Below, one piece after another: positions 49,337 through 57,531 of a stretch of 64,000 nt of DNA. The stretch is from Taklimakanibacter sp050246735 (GTDB lineage Bacteria; Pseudomonadota; Alphaproteobacteria; Rhizobiales; Aestuariivirgaceae): assembly GCA_050246735.1 (NCBI GenBank), contig JBFWVM010000002.1, forward strand, positions 62,001 to 126,000. The letters run 5' to 3'. Positions within the stretch are counted from its first letter, which is position 1, and the number at the start of each line of letters is the position of its first letter. Both the position numbers and the translations under genes were made by a program. The notes under the pieces were generated by a model. It worked only from the letters and a program-made list of their open reading frames with translations. It was not told the origin of the DNA and ran no database searches.

Positions 49337-50614
49337 ATGATAAGAAAATGGCTCGTGGCGGCGGCATTGGTGACGGGACTTTCGAGCCCGGCCTTTGCCG
49401 AGACGGTGAACATCCTCATGGAAGGCGTTCCCGATACCGAATATGTCAAGACCCTGCTGCCCGAGTTCAAGCAGGCGACCGGCATCGACGTCAATCTCGA
49501 GGTCGTGAACTATGCCGAGATGCACACCAAGCTCGTGCCGCAGCTGGTGGCGCCTTCCGGCAGCTATTCGGCGATCGTCGTGGATTTCTACTGGGTGGGC
49601 GAGTTCACCAAGGCCGGCTGGCTGCAGCCGCTCGATGAGCGCATCAAGGCCGACAATTTCGACACTTCCGTCTATGTGCCGAAGCTCATGGACCTCGTCG
49701 GCAAGGTCGACGGCACCACCTATATGCTGCCGTTCTACAACTATGCCATGGGTCTTCTCTATCGCAAGGATCTGCTCGAGGACGAGAAGAACAAGGCCGG
49801 CTTCAAGGCGAAATACGGCTTCGACCTCGCCCCGCCCAAGACCTGGGACGAGTATCTGAAGCAGGTCGAGTTCTTCACCAAGGACGGCATCAACGGCGTG
49901 GTCAATCAGGGCCTCAGGCCCGATCCCATCGCCATGGAATGGTCGAACTATCTCTTCGCCAATGGCGGTGAGTATCACGACGATAACTGGAAGCCGACGC
50001 TCGATACCGAGGCCGGTGTGAAGGCCGTCGAGCAATATTCGACCAATGTCAACAAATATGGGCCGGTCGGATCGGCGAGCTTCTCCTTCGACGAGGCCTT
50101 CAACGTGATGGCGCAGGGCAAGGCCTACAGCTACATCACCTACAACTTCTTCCGTGCCGGCATCGACGATCCGACGAAATCGGCGGTCGTCGGCAAGGTC
50201 GAGATCATGCCGGTGCCGGGGACCGAACCCGGCAAGGGCGGCAGCCTCAACGGTGCCTGGGGCTGGGCGATTCCCAAATCGAGCCCCAATCCGGACGCCG
50301 CGTGGAAATTCCTCCAATGGGTGGAATCCCCCGAGATCGCCAAGAAGCGTGCGCTTCAGGGCGGCTCGCCCACCCGCACCGATGTCTTCGACGATGCCGA
50401 GGTGAACGCCAAATACCCCTATGCCAAGGCGTTGAAGGAGATGCTGCTGACGAGCCACAACTTCCCGGTCTTCACCTATACGCCGCAGCTCGTCGAGGTG
50501 CTGGGGCGCGAGTTGAGCCTAGCGGTCGCGGGTGAGAAGAAGGCGTCCGACGCCCTTGCCGCGGTCGAGGCCGAGATGACCGAGCTCGCCAGGAAGGACG
50601 GCAAGCTGAAGTAG
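49337..50614 (+). CDS. Sugar/polyol ABC importer binding protein
   Basis: This 425-residue family 1 solute-binding protein has a signal peptide (MIRKWLVAAALVTGLSSPAF, cleavage after ...AFA). The mature protein starts ETVNILMEGVPDTEY and shows LLPEFKQATGIDVNLEVVN and NGAWGWAIPKSSPNPDAAW, typical of carbohydrate binders. ATG 49337 has GGGAGG six bases upstream; the in-frame TTG 49331 would fall inside that spacing. It sits between the MalG-like gene (39 bases upstream) and the MalF-like gene. The sugar is not readable from the sequence. Confidence 0.88.
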   Translation: MIRKWLVAAALVTGLSSPAFAETVNILMEGVPDTEYVKTLLPEFKQATGIDVNLEVVNYAEMHTKLVPQLVAPSGSYSAIVVDFYWVGEFTKAGWLQPLDERIKADNFDTSVYVPKLMDLVGKVDGTTYMLPFYNYAMGLLYRKDLLEDEKNKAGFKAKYGFDLAPPKTWDEYLKQVEFFTKDGINGVVNQGLRPDPIAMEWSNYLFANGGEYHDDNWKPTLDTEAGVKAVEQYSTNVNKYGPVGSASFSFDEAFNVMAQGKAYSYITYNFFRAGIDDPTKSAVVGKVEIMPVPGTEPGKGGSLNGAWGWAIPKSSPNPDAAWKFLQWVESPEIAKKRALQGGSPTRTDVFDDAEVNAKYPYAKALKEMLLTSHNFPVFTYTPQLVEVLGRELSLAVAGEKKASDALAAVEAEMTELARKDGKLK

Positions 50615-50636
50615 CCGCGCCGCCCGTGCCCTTGTC

Positions 50637-50665
50637 CCCTCTCCCGTCCGAAGGATGGGAGAGGG
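50637..50665. repeat. REP-like hairpin after binding-protein gene
   Basis: CCCTCTCCCGTCC (50637-50649) pairs with GGATGGGAGAGGG (50653-50665) over 13 positions with one G-T wobble and a three-base loop, in the 118-base gap before the MalF-like gene. There is no T-run. It resembles the stems at 7217 and 25815 in having CCCTC/GAGGG arms, and may be a REP copy or an mRNA-stabilising stem. Confidence 0.6.
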
Positions 50666-50732
50666 CGTCCGGCAGGGGACGGGCCTTTCTTGAATCGAAG
50701 AGAAGAATGATTTCCGCGCGGACCGCAATCCC

Positions 50733-51659
50733 ATGACTCTCGCTGCCGACGACAGGCGATCGGCCGGCCGGCCGCCCGCGGCCCGCACCGCGGTCGAGCG
50801 GCGGGACCGGCTGTTCGGCTGGATCATGGCCTCGCCGAGCCTGGCATTGCTTTTCCTGGTCATCCTCTTCCCGGTATTCTGGGCGCTCTATACCAGCGTC
50901 CACGACTACACGCTGATCGCGCCCAATTTCGATACGTTCAACGGCTTCGACAATTATGCCAAGGCGCTGGGCGATCCCGAATTCCGTCACACGCTGTGGC
51001 TGACCGCCTTCTTCGTCGCGGCGGTCGTTCTGCTCGAATTCACGCTCGGCTTCCTCGTCGCCCTGATGCTCAACGCGGTCGAGCGCTTCAAGTCGGTCTA
51101 TTACGCCATTCTCCTGTGCCCGCTTTTGATGAACCCCGTCATCGTCGGGCTCATCTGGCGCATGTTCCTGCATCCTTCGCTCGGCATCGTGAACTATCTC
51201 CTGAGCACCGTCGGCATCGCTCCGGTGAACTGGCTCGGCAGCACCAAGGTGGCGCTGTGGACGGTGATCATGGTCGATATCTGGCATCAGGTGTCGTTCA
51301 TGATCGTGCTTCTGCTCGCCGGTCTCTCGGCCTTGCCGCGCGAGCCCTACGAGGCGGCCCGCGTCGACGGCGCGTCTGCCGTGCGCTCCTTCTGGCACAT
51401 AACCCTGCCGCTGATGTGGCCGGTCATCGCCGTCACCCTGCTGATCCGGCTGATCTTCGCGGTGAAGACCTATGACCTCGTCTATATCATGACCCGCGGC
51501 GGCCCCGGCGTGTCCACCGACCTCGTCAGCTACTTCATCTATCGCACCGCCTTCGTCGGTCTCAACATCGGCGAGGCGTCGGCCATGTCGGCGATCCTGC
51601 TCATCGTCATCCTGGCGCTCACTGCCTATCTTCACCGCTACATGCGCTCCCTCACCTGA
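50733..51659 (+). CDS. Carbohydrate ABC importer permease (MalF-like)
   Basis: This 308-residue permease has a cytosolic basic N-terminus, then six membrane segments (first SLALLFLVILFPVFWALYTS) and the EAA loop YEAARVDGASAVRSFWHITL. It pairs with the MalG-like protein at 48485. It follows a REP-like stem, so its mRNA may be less abundant than that of the binding protein. The ATPase gene begins 11 bases after its stop. Substrate unknown. Confidence 0.88.
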   Translation: MTLAADDRRSAGRPPAARTAVERRDRLFGWIMASPSLALLFLVILFPVFWALYTSVHDYTLIAPNFDTFNGFDNYAKALGDPEFRHTLWLTAFFVAAVVLLEFTLGFLVALMLNAVERFKSVYYAILLCPLLMNPVIVGLIWRMFLHPSLGIVNYLLSTVGIAPVNWLGSTKVALWTVIMVDIWHQVSFMIVLLLAGLSALPREPYEAARVDGASAVRSFWHITLPLMWPVIAVTLLIRLIFAVKTYDLVYIMTRGGPGVSTDLVSYFIYRTAFVGLNIGEASAMSAILLIVILALTAYLHRYMRSLT

Positions 51660-51670
51660 CGAAAGCACGA

Positions 51671-52777
51671 ATGGCCTCGATCTCGCTCACCAACATCCAC
51701 AAGCTCTATCCGAACGGATATGCGGCGGTCCGTGACGTCTCGCTCGACATCAAGGACGGAGAGTTCATGATCCTCCTGGGTCCTTCGGGCTGCGGCAAGT
51801 CGACGACCTTGCGCATGATCGCCGGACTCGAGACGATATCGGCCGGTGATCTGCACATCGGCGGCAAGCGCATGAACGATGTCGATCCCGCCGACCGCGA
51901 CGTCGCGATCGTCTTCCAGAATTACGCCCTCTATCCGCACATGACGGTCGCCGACAACCTCGCCTTCGGCTTGCGGCTGCGCGGCGCCGCATCGGAAGTC
52001 ATCTCCAGCCGCGTCGCCGCCATCGCCGCGACGCTGGGCATCGGCGAGCTCCTGGCGCGCAAGCCGGCGCAGCTCTCCGGCGGGCAGCGCCAGCGCGTCG
52101 CATTGGGGCGGGCTCTGGTGCGCGAACCCCAGGCCTTTCTGCTCGACGAGCCGTTGTCCAATCTCGACGCGAAACTGCGTTCGTCGATGCGGACCGAGCT
52201 CATCAAGCTGCATCGCTCGCTCGGCACCACCATCGTCCATGTCACGCATGATCAGGTGGAAGCCATGACCATGGGCGAGCGGATCTGCATCATGAGGGAT
52301 GGCGTCATCATACAGGTAGGAGCGCCCATGGAGGTCTACCGCAATCCGGCCGACACCTTCGTCGCGGGCTTCCTCGCCAGCCCGCCGATGAACCTCCTGC
52401 GCGCCCGCCTGGCGCCGGAAAGCGTGTCGGTCGGCGTCGATCTGCCTCTGCCGGAGGGCCTGCGCAGCACCTTCGCCGGCCATGCCGGCGAGGAAGTGAT
52501 CGTCGGACTGCGGCCGGAGGACTTTCATCTGAATCGCGACGGCGCGCGCCTGCCGGCACCGCTCGCGATCGTCTGCGTGGCCACGGAAGTGCTGGGACCC
52601 GAGGTGATCCTGGTCGGCACCCTCGATGGGGCGGATCAGACGGAAGTCCATGTCCGTTGTCCGCGCGATTTTCGCGCCGACCCGGGAGCCGTGACGACGT
52701 TCTTCTACGATCTGGCCGAGCTGCAGCTCTTCGACGCGAAGACGACCAAGGCGCTCAGGCGGCCGCGCGCCATTTGA
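51671..52777 (+). CDS. Carbohydrate ABC importer ATPase (MalK/UgpC-like)
   Basis: This 368-residue ATPase has Walker A GPSGCGKSTT, signature LSGGQRQRVALGRAL, Walker B AFLLDEPLSNLDAK, the switch His in HVTHDQVEAM and a C-terminal TOBE domain with VIVGLRPEDFH. It is the last gene of the DeoR-controlled importer operon (about 48485-52777). No kinase or hydrolase is encoded with it, so the catabolic genes must be elsewhere; the FGGY kinase/GlpD pair at 36667 is one possible partner because DeoR/GlpR-type repressors commonly control polyol genes. Confidence 0.9.
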   Translation: MASISLTNIHKLYPNGYAAVRDVSLDIKDGEFMILLGPSGCGKSTTLRMIAGLETISAGDLHIGGKRMNDVDPADRDVAIVFQNYALYPHMTVADNLAFGLRLRGAASEVISSRVAAIAATLGIGELLARKPAQLSGGQRQRVALGRALVREPQAFLLDEPLSNLDAKLRSSMRTELIKLHRSLGTTIVHVTHDQVEAMTMGERICIMRDGVIIQVGAPMEVYRNPADTFVAGFLASPPMNLLRARLAPESVSVGVDLPLPEGLRSTFAGHAGEEVIVGLRPEDFHLNRDGARLPAPLAIVCVATEVLGPEVILVGTLDGADQTEVHVRCPRDFRADPGAVTTFFYDLAELQLFDAKTTKALRRPRAI

Positions 52778-52878
52778 TTTTGAATTGGATTTTCATGGAA
52801 AGACGCTCTTCGCAGCGGTGACGGGCAAAACGCCGCAGAAAATTTGCCGCACGCCAAAGAAGACGATCGTGCCTGTGA

Positions 52879-53037
52879 TCAAACACCGCGCCAGACGAAA
52901 TAGATCACGGCCCAGCAGGCCAGTCCGATGGCGGCGGCGATGAGATAGGCTCTCGCCGCCGAATGCGGCCCGCCGCGCGACTCCTCCGCGACAAGTTGCT
53001 CCGCCATGCGCCGTGCATCTTCGCGCTTGTCGTTCAT
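52879..53037 (-). CDS. Small hypothetical single-pass membrane protein
   Basis: A 52-residue product (ATG 53037) has a charged N-terminal half (MNDKREDARRMAEQLVAEE) and one C-terminal membrane helix (YLIAAAIGLACWAVIYFVW) ending RGV. An in-frame ATG at 53106 would give 75 residues. It has no recognisable family. It is divergent from the exopolysaccharide operon, in a region otherwise without genes. The charge pattern and clean hydrophobic helix are its only support as a real gene. Confidence 0.5.
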   Translation of the reverse strand: MNDKREDARRMAEQLVAEESRGGPHSAARAYLIAAAIGLACWAVIYFVWRGV

Positions 53038-53106
53038 CGGCTTGTCATAAGACCTTGATGCATGCGTAGCAGCACCGTCTTGATGTTCGATATCTTCTTC
53101 CTGCAT

Positions 53107-53377
53107 GTGATGTCGCGCCGTCGAGATGGAAGTGTTAACGCAAATGCCTGCGATGTTTTCTGAATGTCTTGCTTGCAACTTGACACGTGGTCAACATCTT
53201 ACGCTCAAATTTTTCCGCTGCGAGCTAATTGTTGCCACCTTCTTGAGCAAAAAGAACAATCATTGTGCAGCGCGAAATTTTTTCCGCTGCACATGCGTCT
53301 TCGCGCTTGCAAAACCGGGCAAGCTCGGCATTAACTCCTCGTGGGCGGCAACCCAATGAAAGCGAATGGAGGGATCC
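53107..53377. promoter_or_regulatory. AT-rich leader of the exopolysaccharide operon with several dyads
   Basis: This stretch is the most AT-rich in the window and holds no convincing gene. It contains TTGAC-ACGTG-GTCAA (53180-53194), a 15-base direct repeat AAATTTTTCCGCTGC at 53207-53221 that recurs with one extra T at 53275-53290, and a perfect 9-bp dyad TGTGCAGCG (53264-53272)/CGCTGCACA (53285-53293) around the second copy. It very likely carries the operon promoter and one or more regulator sites. No clear -35/-10 was placed. Confidence 0.55.
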
Positions 53378-54082
53378 ATGGACTTTCGTGTGAGGCCAAA
53401 TTCAGCCGCTAGCGGCGAATATGCTCTGCACGCTGATGTGCTCACCGTGAGTACGAACGTCGATACAGCGCTACAAGGCAAGTCGGTCGTCATCAACAAG
53501 TCGATGGTAAAACGCTGCATCGACGTTTTGGTTGCCTCCCTTGCGGTCGTCGTTCTGGCGCCCGTCGGGCTCCTTATCGCCCTGGCGATCAAGCTGGAGT
53601 CGCCCGGGCCGGTGCTTTTCTGGCAGTTGCGCTACGGCCGCAACCGCTCGTCCTTCTACATCTGCAAGTTCCGCAGCATGACGGTGACGGAATCGCGCGG
53701 CGGCTTTACCCAGGCGAGGCGCAACGATGCGCGCGTGACGCGGCTCGGGCGTTTCTTGCGCAAAACGAGTCTGGATGAGCTGCCGCAGCTCTACAATGTC
53801 CTGCGCGGGGAGATGTCGCTGGTCGGTCCAAGGCCGCATGCGATCGCGATGGACGACGCTTTCGCCGAGGTGATCAGCAACTTCAACGACCGCCATCTGG
53901 TCCGCCCCGGGCTCACCGGCCTCGCCCAGGTGGCGGGATTTCGCGGGCCGACGGAAGCCCTCGAGCATATCGAATACAGGCTGCATCACGATCGCCTCTA
54001 TATCGACAAGTGGTCGCTGCTTCTGGACATGAAGATCATGTTCCGCACCGTGTTCGCTTTGGCCGGACCCAACGCCCTGTGA
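53378..54082 (+). CDS. Undecaprenyl-phosphate sugar-1-phosphate transferase (priming, ExoY-like)
   Basis: This 234-residue short-form polyprenyl-phosphate hexose-1-phosphate transferase attaches the first sugar to undecaprenyl phosphate at the cytosolic membrane face. It has one membrane/re-entrant helix (CIDVLVASLAVVVLAPVGLL), SPGPVLFWQLRYGRN, FYICKFRSM and the catalytic-domain hallmark SLDELPQLYNVLRGEMSLVG. ATG 53378 follows GGAGGG; the ATG at 53366 is too close to that site. It is the first gene of the exopolysaccharide operon and should set the reducing-end sugar. Confidence 0.9.
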   Translation: MDFRVRPNSAASGEYALHADVLTVSTNVDTALQGKSVVINKSMVKRCIDVLVASLAVVVLAPVGLLIALAIKLESPGPVLFWQLRYGRNRSSFYICKFRSMTVTESRGGFTQARRNDARVTRLGRFLRKTSLDELPQLYNVLRGEMSLVGPRPHAIAMDDAFAEVISNFNDRHLVRPGLTGLAQVAGFRGPTEALEHIEYRLHHDRLYIDKWSLLLDMKIMFRTVFALAGPNAL

Positions 54083-54092
54083 GCATGCCGAC

Positions 54093-54111
54093 CCGCCGTG
54101 CGGCGCGGCGG
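54093..54111. terminator. Small GC stem after the priming transferase gene
   Basis: CCGCCG (54093-54098) and CGGCGG (54106-54111) form a six-base stem with a seven-base loop in the 93-base gap. There is no T-run. It could attenuate or stabilise the transcript between the first and second genes. Confidence 0.3.
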
Positions 54112-54175
54112 ATGTAATTCGAAAATTGGGAAGGGTGTCGCCGGCGCGGGCCGGCCTGTCACGAAAGGACGCTGG

Positions 54176-55519
54176 ATGAATATCACCATGATCGGATCGA
54201 GCTACGTGGGTCTGGTCTCGGGCGCCTGTCTCGCCGACTTCGGCCACAAGGTCGTCTGCGTCGACAAGGACGGCGCCAAGATCGACGCCTTGCAGCGAGT
54301 TGAGATCCCGATCTTCGAGCCGGGACTCGACCGCATCGTCGAGGACAACGTCAAGGCCGGCCGCCTGTCGTTCACCGTCGATCTCGCGCAGGGCGTCGCG
54401 GCGGCGGATGTCGTCTTCCTCGCCGTGGGCACGCCGTCGCGGCGCGGCGACGGGCATGCCGACCTGAGCTTCGTCGAAGCGGCGGCGCGCGAACTCGCCA
54501 GGGCCGTGCGGCCGGGAACGGTCATCGTCATCAAGTCGACGGTTCCCGTGGGAACCTCGGACAAGGTCGAGATTATCGTCGCCGGCGCCAATCCCGCGCT
54601 TGATTTCTCGGTCGCCTCCAATCCGGAGTTTCTGCGAGAAGGCTCCGCCATCGCCGACTTCAAGCGTCCGGACCGCATCGTCATCGGCGTCAATGACGAG
54701 CGCGGCCGCAATGCGCTCGGCGAAGTGTACCGCCCGCTCTATCTCAACCGGTCGCCCCTGATGTTCACCTCGCGCCGCACCGCCGAGCTCACCAAATACG
54801 CGGCCAATGCCTTCCTCGCCATGAAGGTGACGTTCATCAACGAAATCTCCGATCTGTGCGAAAAAGCCGGCGCCGACGTCCAGGACGTCGCGCGCGGCAT
54901 CGGCCTCGACAACCGGATCGGTCCCAAATTTCTCCATGCCGGCCCCGGCTATGGCGGGTCGTGCTTTCCCAAGGACACCGCGGCCCTCATCCGCATCGCC
55001 CAGGACTTAGAATCGCCGATGCGCCTCGTCGAGACGACGGTGGCGGTCAACGATACGCGCCGCCGCGCCATGGGACGCAAGGTTTCCGCGGCCTGCGGCG
55101 GCGATCTCCGCGGCAGGACCGTTGCGCTGCTCGGCGTCACCTTCAAGCCGAATACCGACGACATCCGGGAAGCTCCCGCTCTGGCGATCATACAGGCGTT
55201 GCGGGACGGCGGCGCCGCCGTCCGCCTCTATGACCCGGCCGGCATGGAGAACGCCCGCGCCGCGCTGGAGGACGTCGAGTTCGGCGGCAGTCCTTACGAG
55301 GTCGCCGACGGCGCCGATGTCCTGGTGATCGCGACCGAATGGGAGGAATTCCGGGCGCTCGATTTCCGGCTGCTGCGGCGGGTCATGAAGTCGCCGTGCC
55401 TCGTCGATCTGCGCAACGTCTATCGCCGCGAGGACATCGCCAGGCACGGCTTCCGCTATTTCAGCGTCGGCCGCCCGGATCACGATATCGCGCTGCATGT
55501 CGCCGAAGCGGCCGAGTAG
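54176..55519 (+). CDS. UDP-glucose/GDP-mannose 6-dehydrogenase family
   Basis: This 447-residue NAD-dependent enzyme oxidises a nucleotide sugar to its uronic acid. It has an N-terminal Rossmann motif MNITMIGSSYVGLVSGACLA, SNPEFLREGSAIADF, KYAANAFLAMKVTFINE and the catalytic Cys263 in GPGYGGSCFPKDTAAL. The second Gly of the GxGxxG motif is Ser (GSSYVG), which is tolerated in the family. UDP-glucose is the commonest substrate but GDP-mannose is not excluded. It implies an acidic, uronate-containing polymer. Confidence 0.92.
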   Translation: MNITMIGSSYVGLVSGACLADFGHKVVCVDKDGAKIDALQRVEIPIFEPGLDRIVEDNVKAGRLSFTVDLAQGVAAADVVFLAVGTPSRRGDGHADLSFVEAAARELARAVRPGTVIVIKSTVPVGTSDKVEIIVAGANPALDFSVASNPEFLREGSAIADFKRPDRIVIGVNDERGRNALGEVYRPLYLNRSPLMFTSRRTAELTKYAANAFLAMKVTFINEISDLCEKAGADVQDVARGIGLDNRIGPKFLHAGPGYGGSCFPKDTAALIRIAQDLESPMRLVETTVAVNDTRRRAMGRKVSAACGGDLRGRTVALLGVTFKPNTDDIREAPALAIIQALRDGGAAVRLYDPAGMENARAALEDVEFGGSPYEVADGADVLVIATEWEEFRALDFRLLRRVMKSPCLVDLRNVYRREDIARHGFRYFSVGRPDHDIALHVAEAAE

Positions 55520-55538
55520 GAGCGGGGAGGGTCGAAGC

Positions 55539-56771
55539 ATGTCGCTCACATTTCCGCTGTCCGCGACGAAGGATCGGGCGCCGCGTTGCGTGATCGTCGT
55601 CGAGAATCTCCCGGTGCCGTTCGACCGGCGGGTGTGGCAGGAGGCCAACGCCCTGAAGGACGACGGCTGGGAAGTCTCCGTCATCTGCCCGAGAAACGAG
55701 CAGCATCCGCGCGCCTTCGAGGAGATTGACGGCATCGCGATCTACCGCCATTCGCTTCCGGTCGAGGCGCGGGGAAAATTCGGATTCCTGCTCGAATACG
55801 CCTCGGCCCTGTTTCACGAGACGCGGCTGCTCATGCGCATAGCCTTCACCCGCGGCTTCGACGTCGTGCAGGGCTGCAATCCCCCGGATCTCATTTTCCT
55901 GGTCGCCGCGCCCTACAAGCTCTTCGGCAAGAAATTCGTTTTCGACCATCACGATCTCTGCCCCGAGCTTTATGCCGCGAAATATGGCCGGCATGATCTC
56001 TTCCATCGGCTTCTGCTCCTGGCCGAGAAGTGCACCTTCCGGCTTGCCGATCGGGTGATCTCCGCCAACCACACATATCGCGACATCGCGATCGTGCGGG
56101 GCGGCCGGGCGCCCGGCAGCGTGACCGCCGTCTACAGCGTCCCCGACCGGCAGAAGCTGCGCCGTGTCGCGCCCGATGCGGCGTTGCGGTCGGGCGCCGA
56201 TGTCGTTCTGGGCTATCTCGGGATCATCGCCGACCAGGACGGCGTCGACCACCTGGTCCGCATGATGCGTCACATCGTCCGTGACCATGGCCGGCGGGGC
56301 GTGCGCGCCGTCGTCGTCGGCGACGGTCCGGCGCTCGCTTCGGTCAGGGAACTGGCGCGCGCCCTGGGGGTCGCCGATCAGGTCGTCTTCACCGGCTATC
56401 TGCGCGGCGAGGCGCTGCTCTCCGCCGTCAGCAGCTTCGACATCGGCATCATCCCCGATCCGGTGAACGAGTACAACGACAAGATCAGCATGAACAAGGT
56501 GTTCGAATATTCGGCCCTGGCCATTCCTTCGGTGTCTTACGATCTGAGCGAGACCCGGCGCCTGTTGGGCGGGGCGGGAACCTTCGCCGGCGAGGCGACG
56601 CCGCATGGTCTCGCCGCAGCGGCGCTGCCGCTGATCGACGACGAAAACCTGCGGCGCGAGCTTGGTGAGCGGGCCGGGCGCCTGGCCGAGGAAAGGTTCA
56701 ACTGGGACAGCGAGGCGCGGAAATACGTCGCCGTCTACCAGGACCTCGTGAAGATAAGGGCTTATGCATGA
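55539..56771 (+). CDS. Glycosyltransferase family 4
   Basis: This 410-residue GT-B-fold transferase has an N-terminal acceptor domain (VVENLPVPFDRRVWQEANAL, then FDHHDLCPELYAAKY) and a C-terminal nucleotide-sugar domain with LGYLGIIADQDGVDHLV and the EX7E-like region around NEYNDKISMNKVFEYSA. ATG 55539 follows GGGGAGGG. It is coupled to the next gene by ATGA. The transferred sugar is unknown. Confidence 0.88.
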   Translation: MSLTFPLSATKDRAPRCVIVVENLPVPFDRRVWQEANALKDDGWEVSVICPRNEQHPRAFEEIDGIAIYRHSLPVEARGKFGFLLEYASALFHETRLLMRIAFTRGFDVVQGCNPPDLIFLVAAPYKLFGKKFVFDHHDLCPELYAAKYGRHDLFHRLLLLAEKCTFRLADRVISANHTYRDIAIVRGGRAPGSVTAVYSVPDRQKLRRVAPDAALRSGADVVLGYLGIIADQDGVDHLVRMMRHIVRDHGRRGVRAVVVGDGPALASVRELARALGVADQVVFTGYLRGEALLSAVSSFDIGIIPDPVNEYNDKISMNKVFEYSALAIPSVSYDLSETRRLLGGAGTFAGEATPHGLAAAALPLIDDENLRRELGERAGRLAEERFNWDSEARKYVAVYQDLVKIRAYA

Positions 56772-57526
56772 TCGCCGTCAGGTATCTGGCCGCGCTGGGC
56801 GCGGCTGTCGTCTTTGCCTTCGCCGCATGGCCGGGCACGGTGAAGGCCGCCAAGGACGCCTGCCCGGGTGAGTTGAGCGAGCGCACGCTCGATCTCTCCG
56901 ACGCCGGCATCGAGGCCTTCGGCACTCTGGGGAAGTTTCCCGCCCTGCCTCTCGAAAAGGGTGAATATGTCCTGACCTTCGATGACGGGCCGCGCAAGGC
57001 CACGACGCCGAAGATCCTCGACGAACTGCGCAAGGCCTGTCTGCATGCGACCTTTTTCATGGTGGGCCGCGAGGCGGCGAAATATCCGTTCGTCGCGCGG
57101 CAGGTGGCGGAAGCCGGGCATTCGATCGGCAGCCATACTTTCTCGCATCGCCGCCTCAAGGATCTTTCCCATGCCGAGGCCGTGCTGGAGATGAAGCTCG
57201 GCCAGAGCGCCGTCGAATGGGCGGTGTTCCGGACCCGCTCGACACCCGTGAGCCTGTTCCGCTTCCCGGAGAACGCGGCCACTCCCGATCTTATCGAGAC
57301 GGCGGCGCGCATGCGTCTCGTCATCGCGAGCTACGACGTGTCGCCCGAGGACTGGCGCGGCGATGCCCCGCAGAACTCGCTCAAGCGCCTGCGGCAGAGG
57401 CTCAATGCCGTCGACCGCGGCGTGATCGTCATGCACGACGTGCGGCCGAACACCGTGCCGCTTCTGCCGATGGTGCTGGACGAGCTCAAGGCGCGCGGCG
57501 CCCGGATCGTCCATCTGGTGGAGTAA
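56768..57526 (+). CDS. Exported polysaccharide deacetylase (NodB domain)
   Basis: This 252-residue protein has a signal peptide (AVRYLAALGAAVVFAFAAW, cleavage after ...VKA) and a NodB domain with TFDDGP, the metal-binding HSIGSHTFSH and RFPENAATP. The C-terminal HDV supplies the catalytic His. It would act in the periplasm to remove N- or O-acetyl groups from the polymer or from its lipid-linked unit. It differs from the cytosolic PuuE at 10264 in having the signal and a shorter chain. It overlaps the GT4 gene by ATGA. Confidence 0.88.
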   Translation: MIAVRYLAALGAAVVFAFAAWPGTVKAAKDACPGELSERTLDLSDAGIEAFGTLGKFPALPLEKGEYVLTFDDGPRKATTPKILDELRKACLHATFFMVGREAAKYPFVARQVAEAGHSIGSHTFSHRRLKDLSHAEAVLEMKLGQSAVEWAVFRTRSTPVSLFRFPENAATPDLIETAARMRLVIASYDVSPEDWRGDAPQNSLKRLRQRLNAVDRGVIVMHDVRPNTVPLLPMVLDELKARGARIVHLVE

Positions 57527-57531
57527 GGGTC

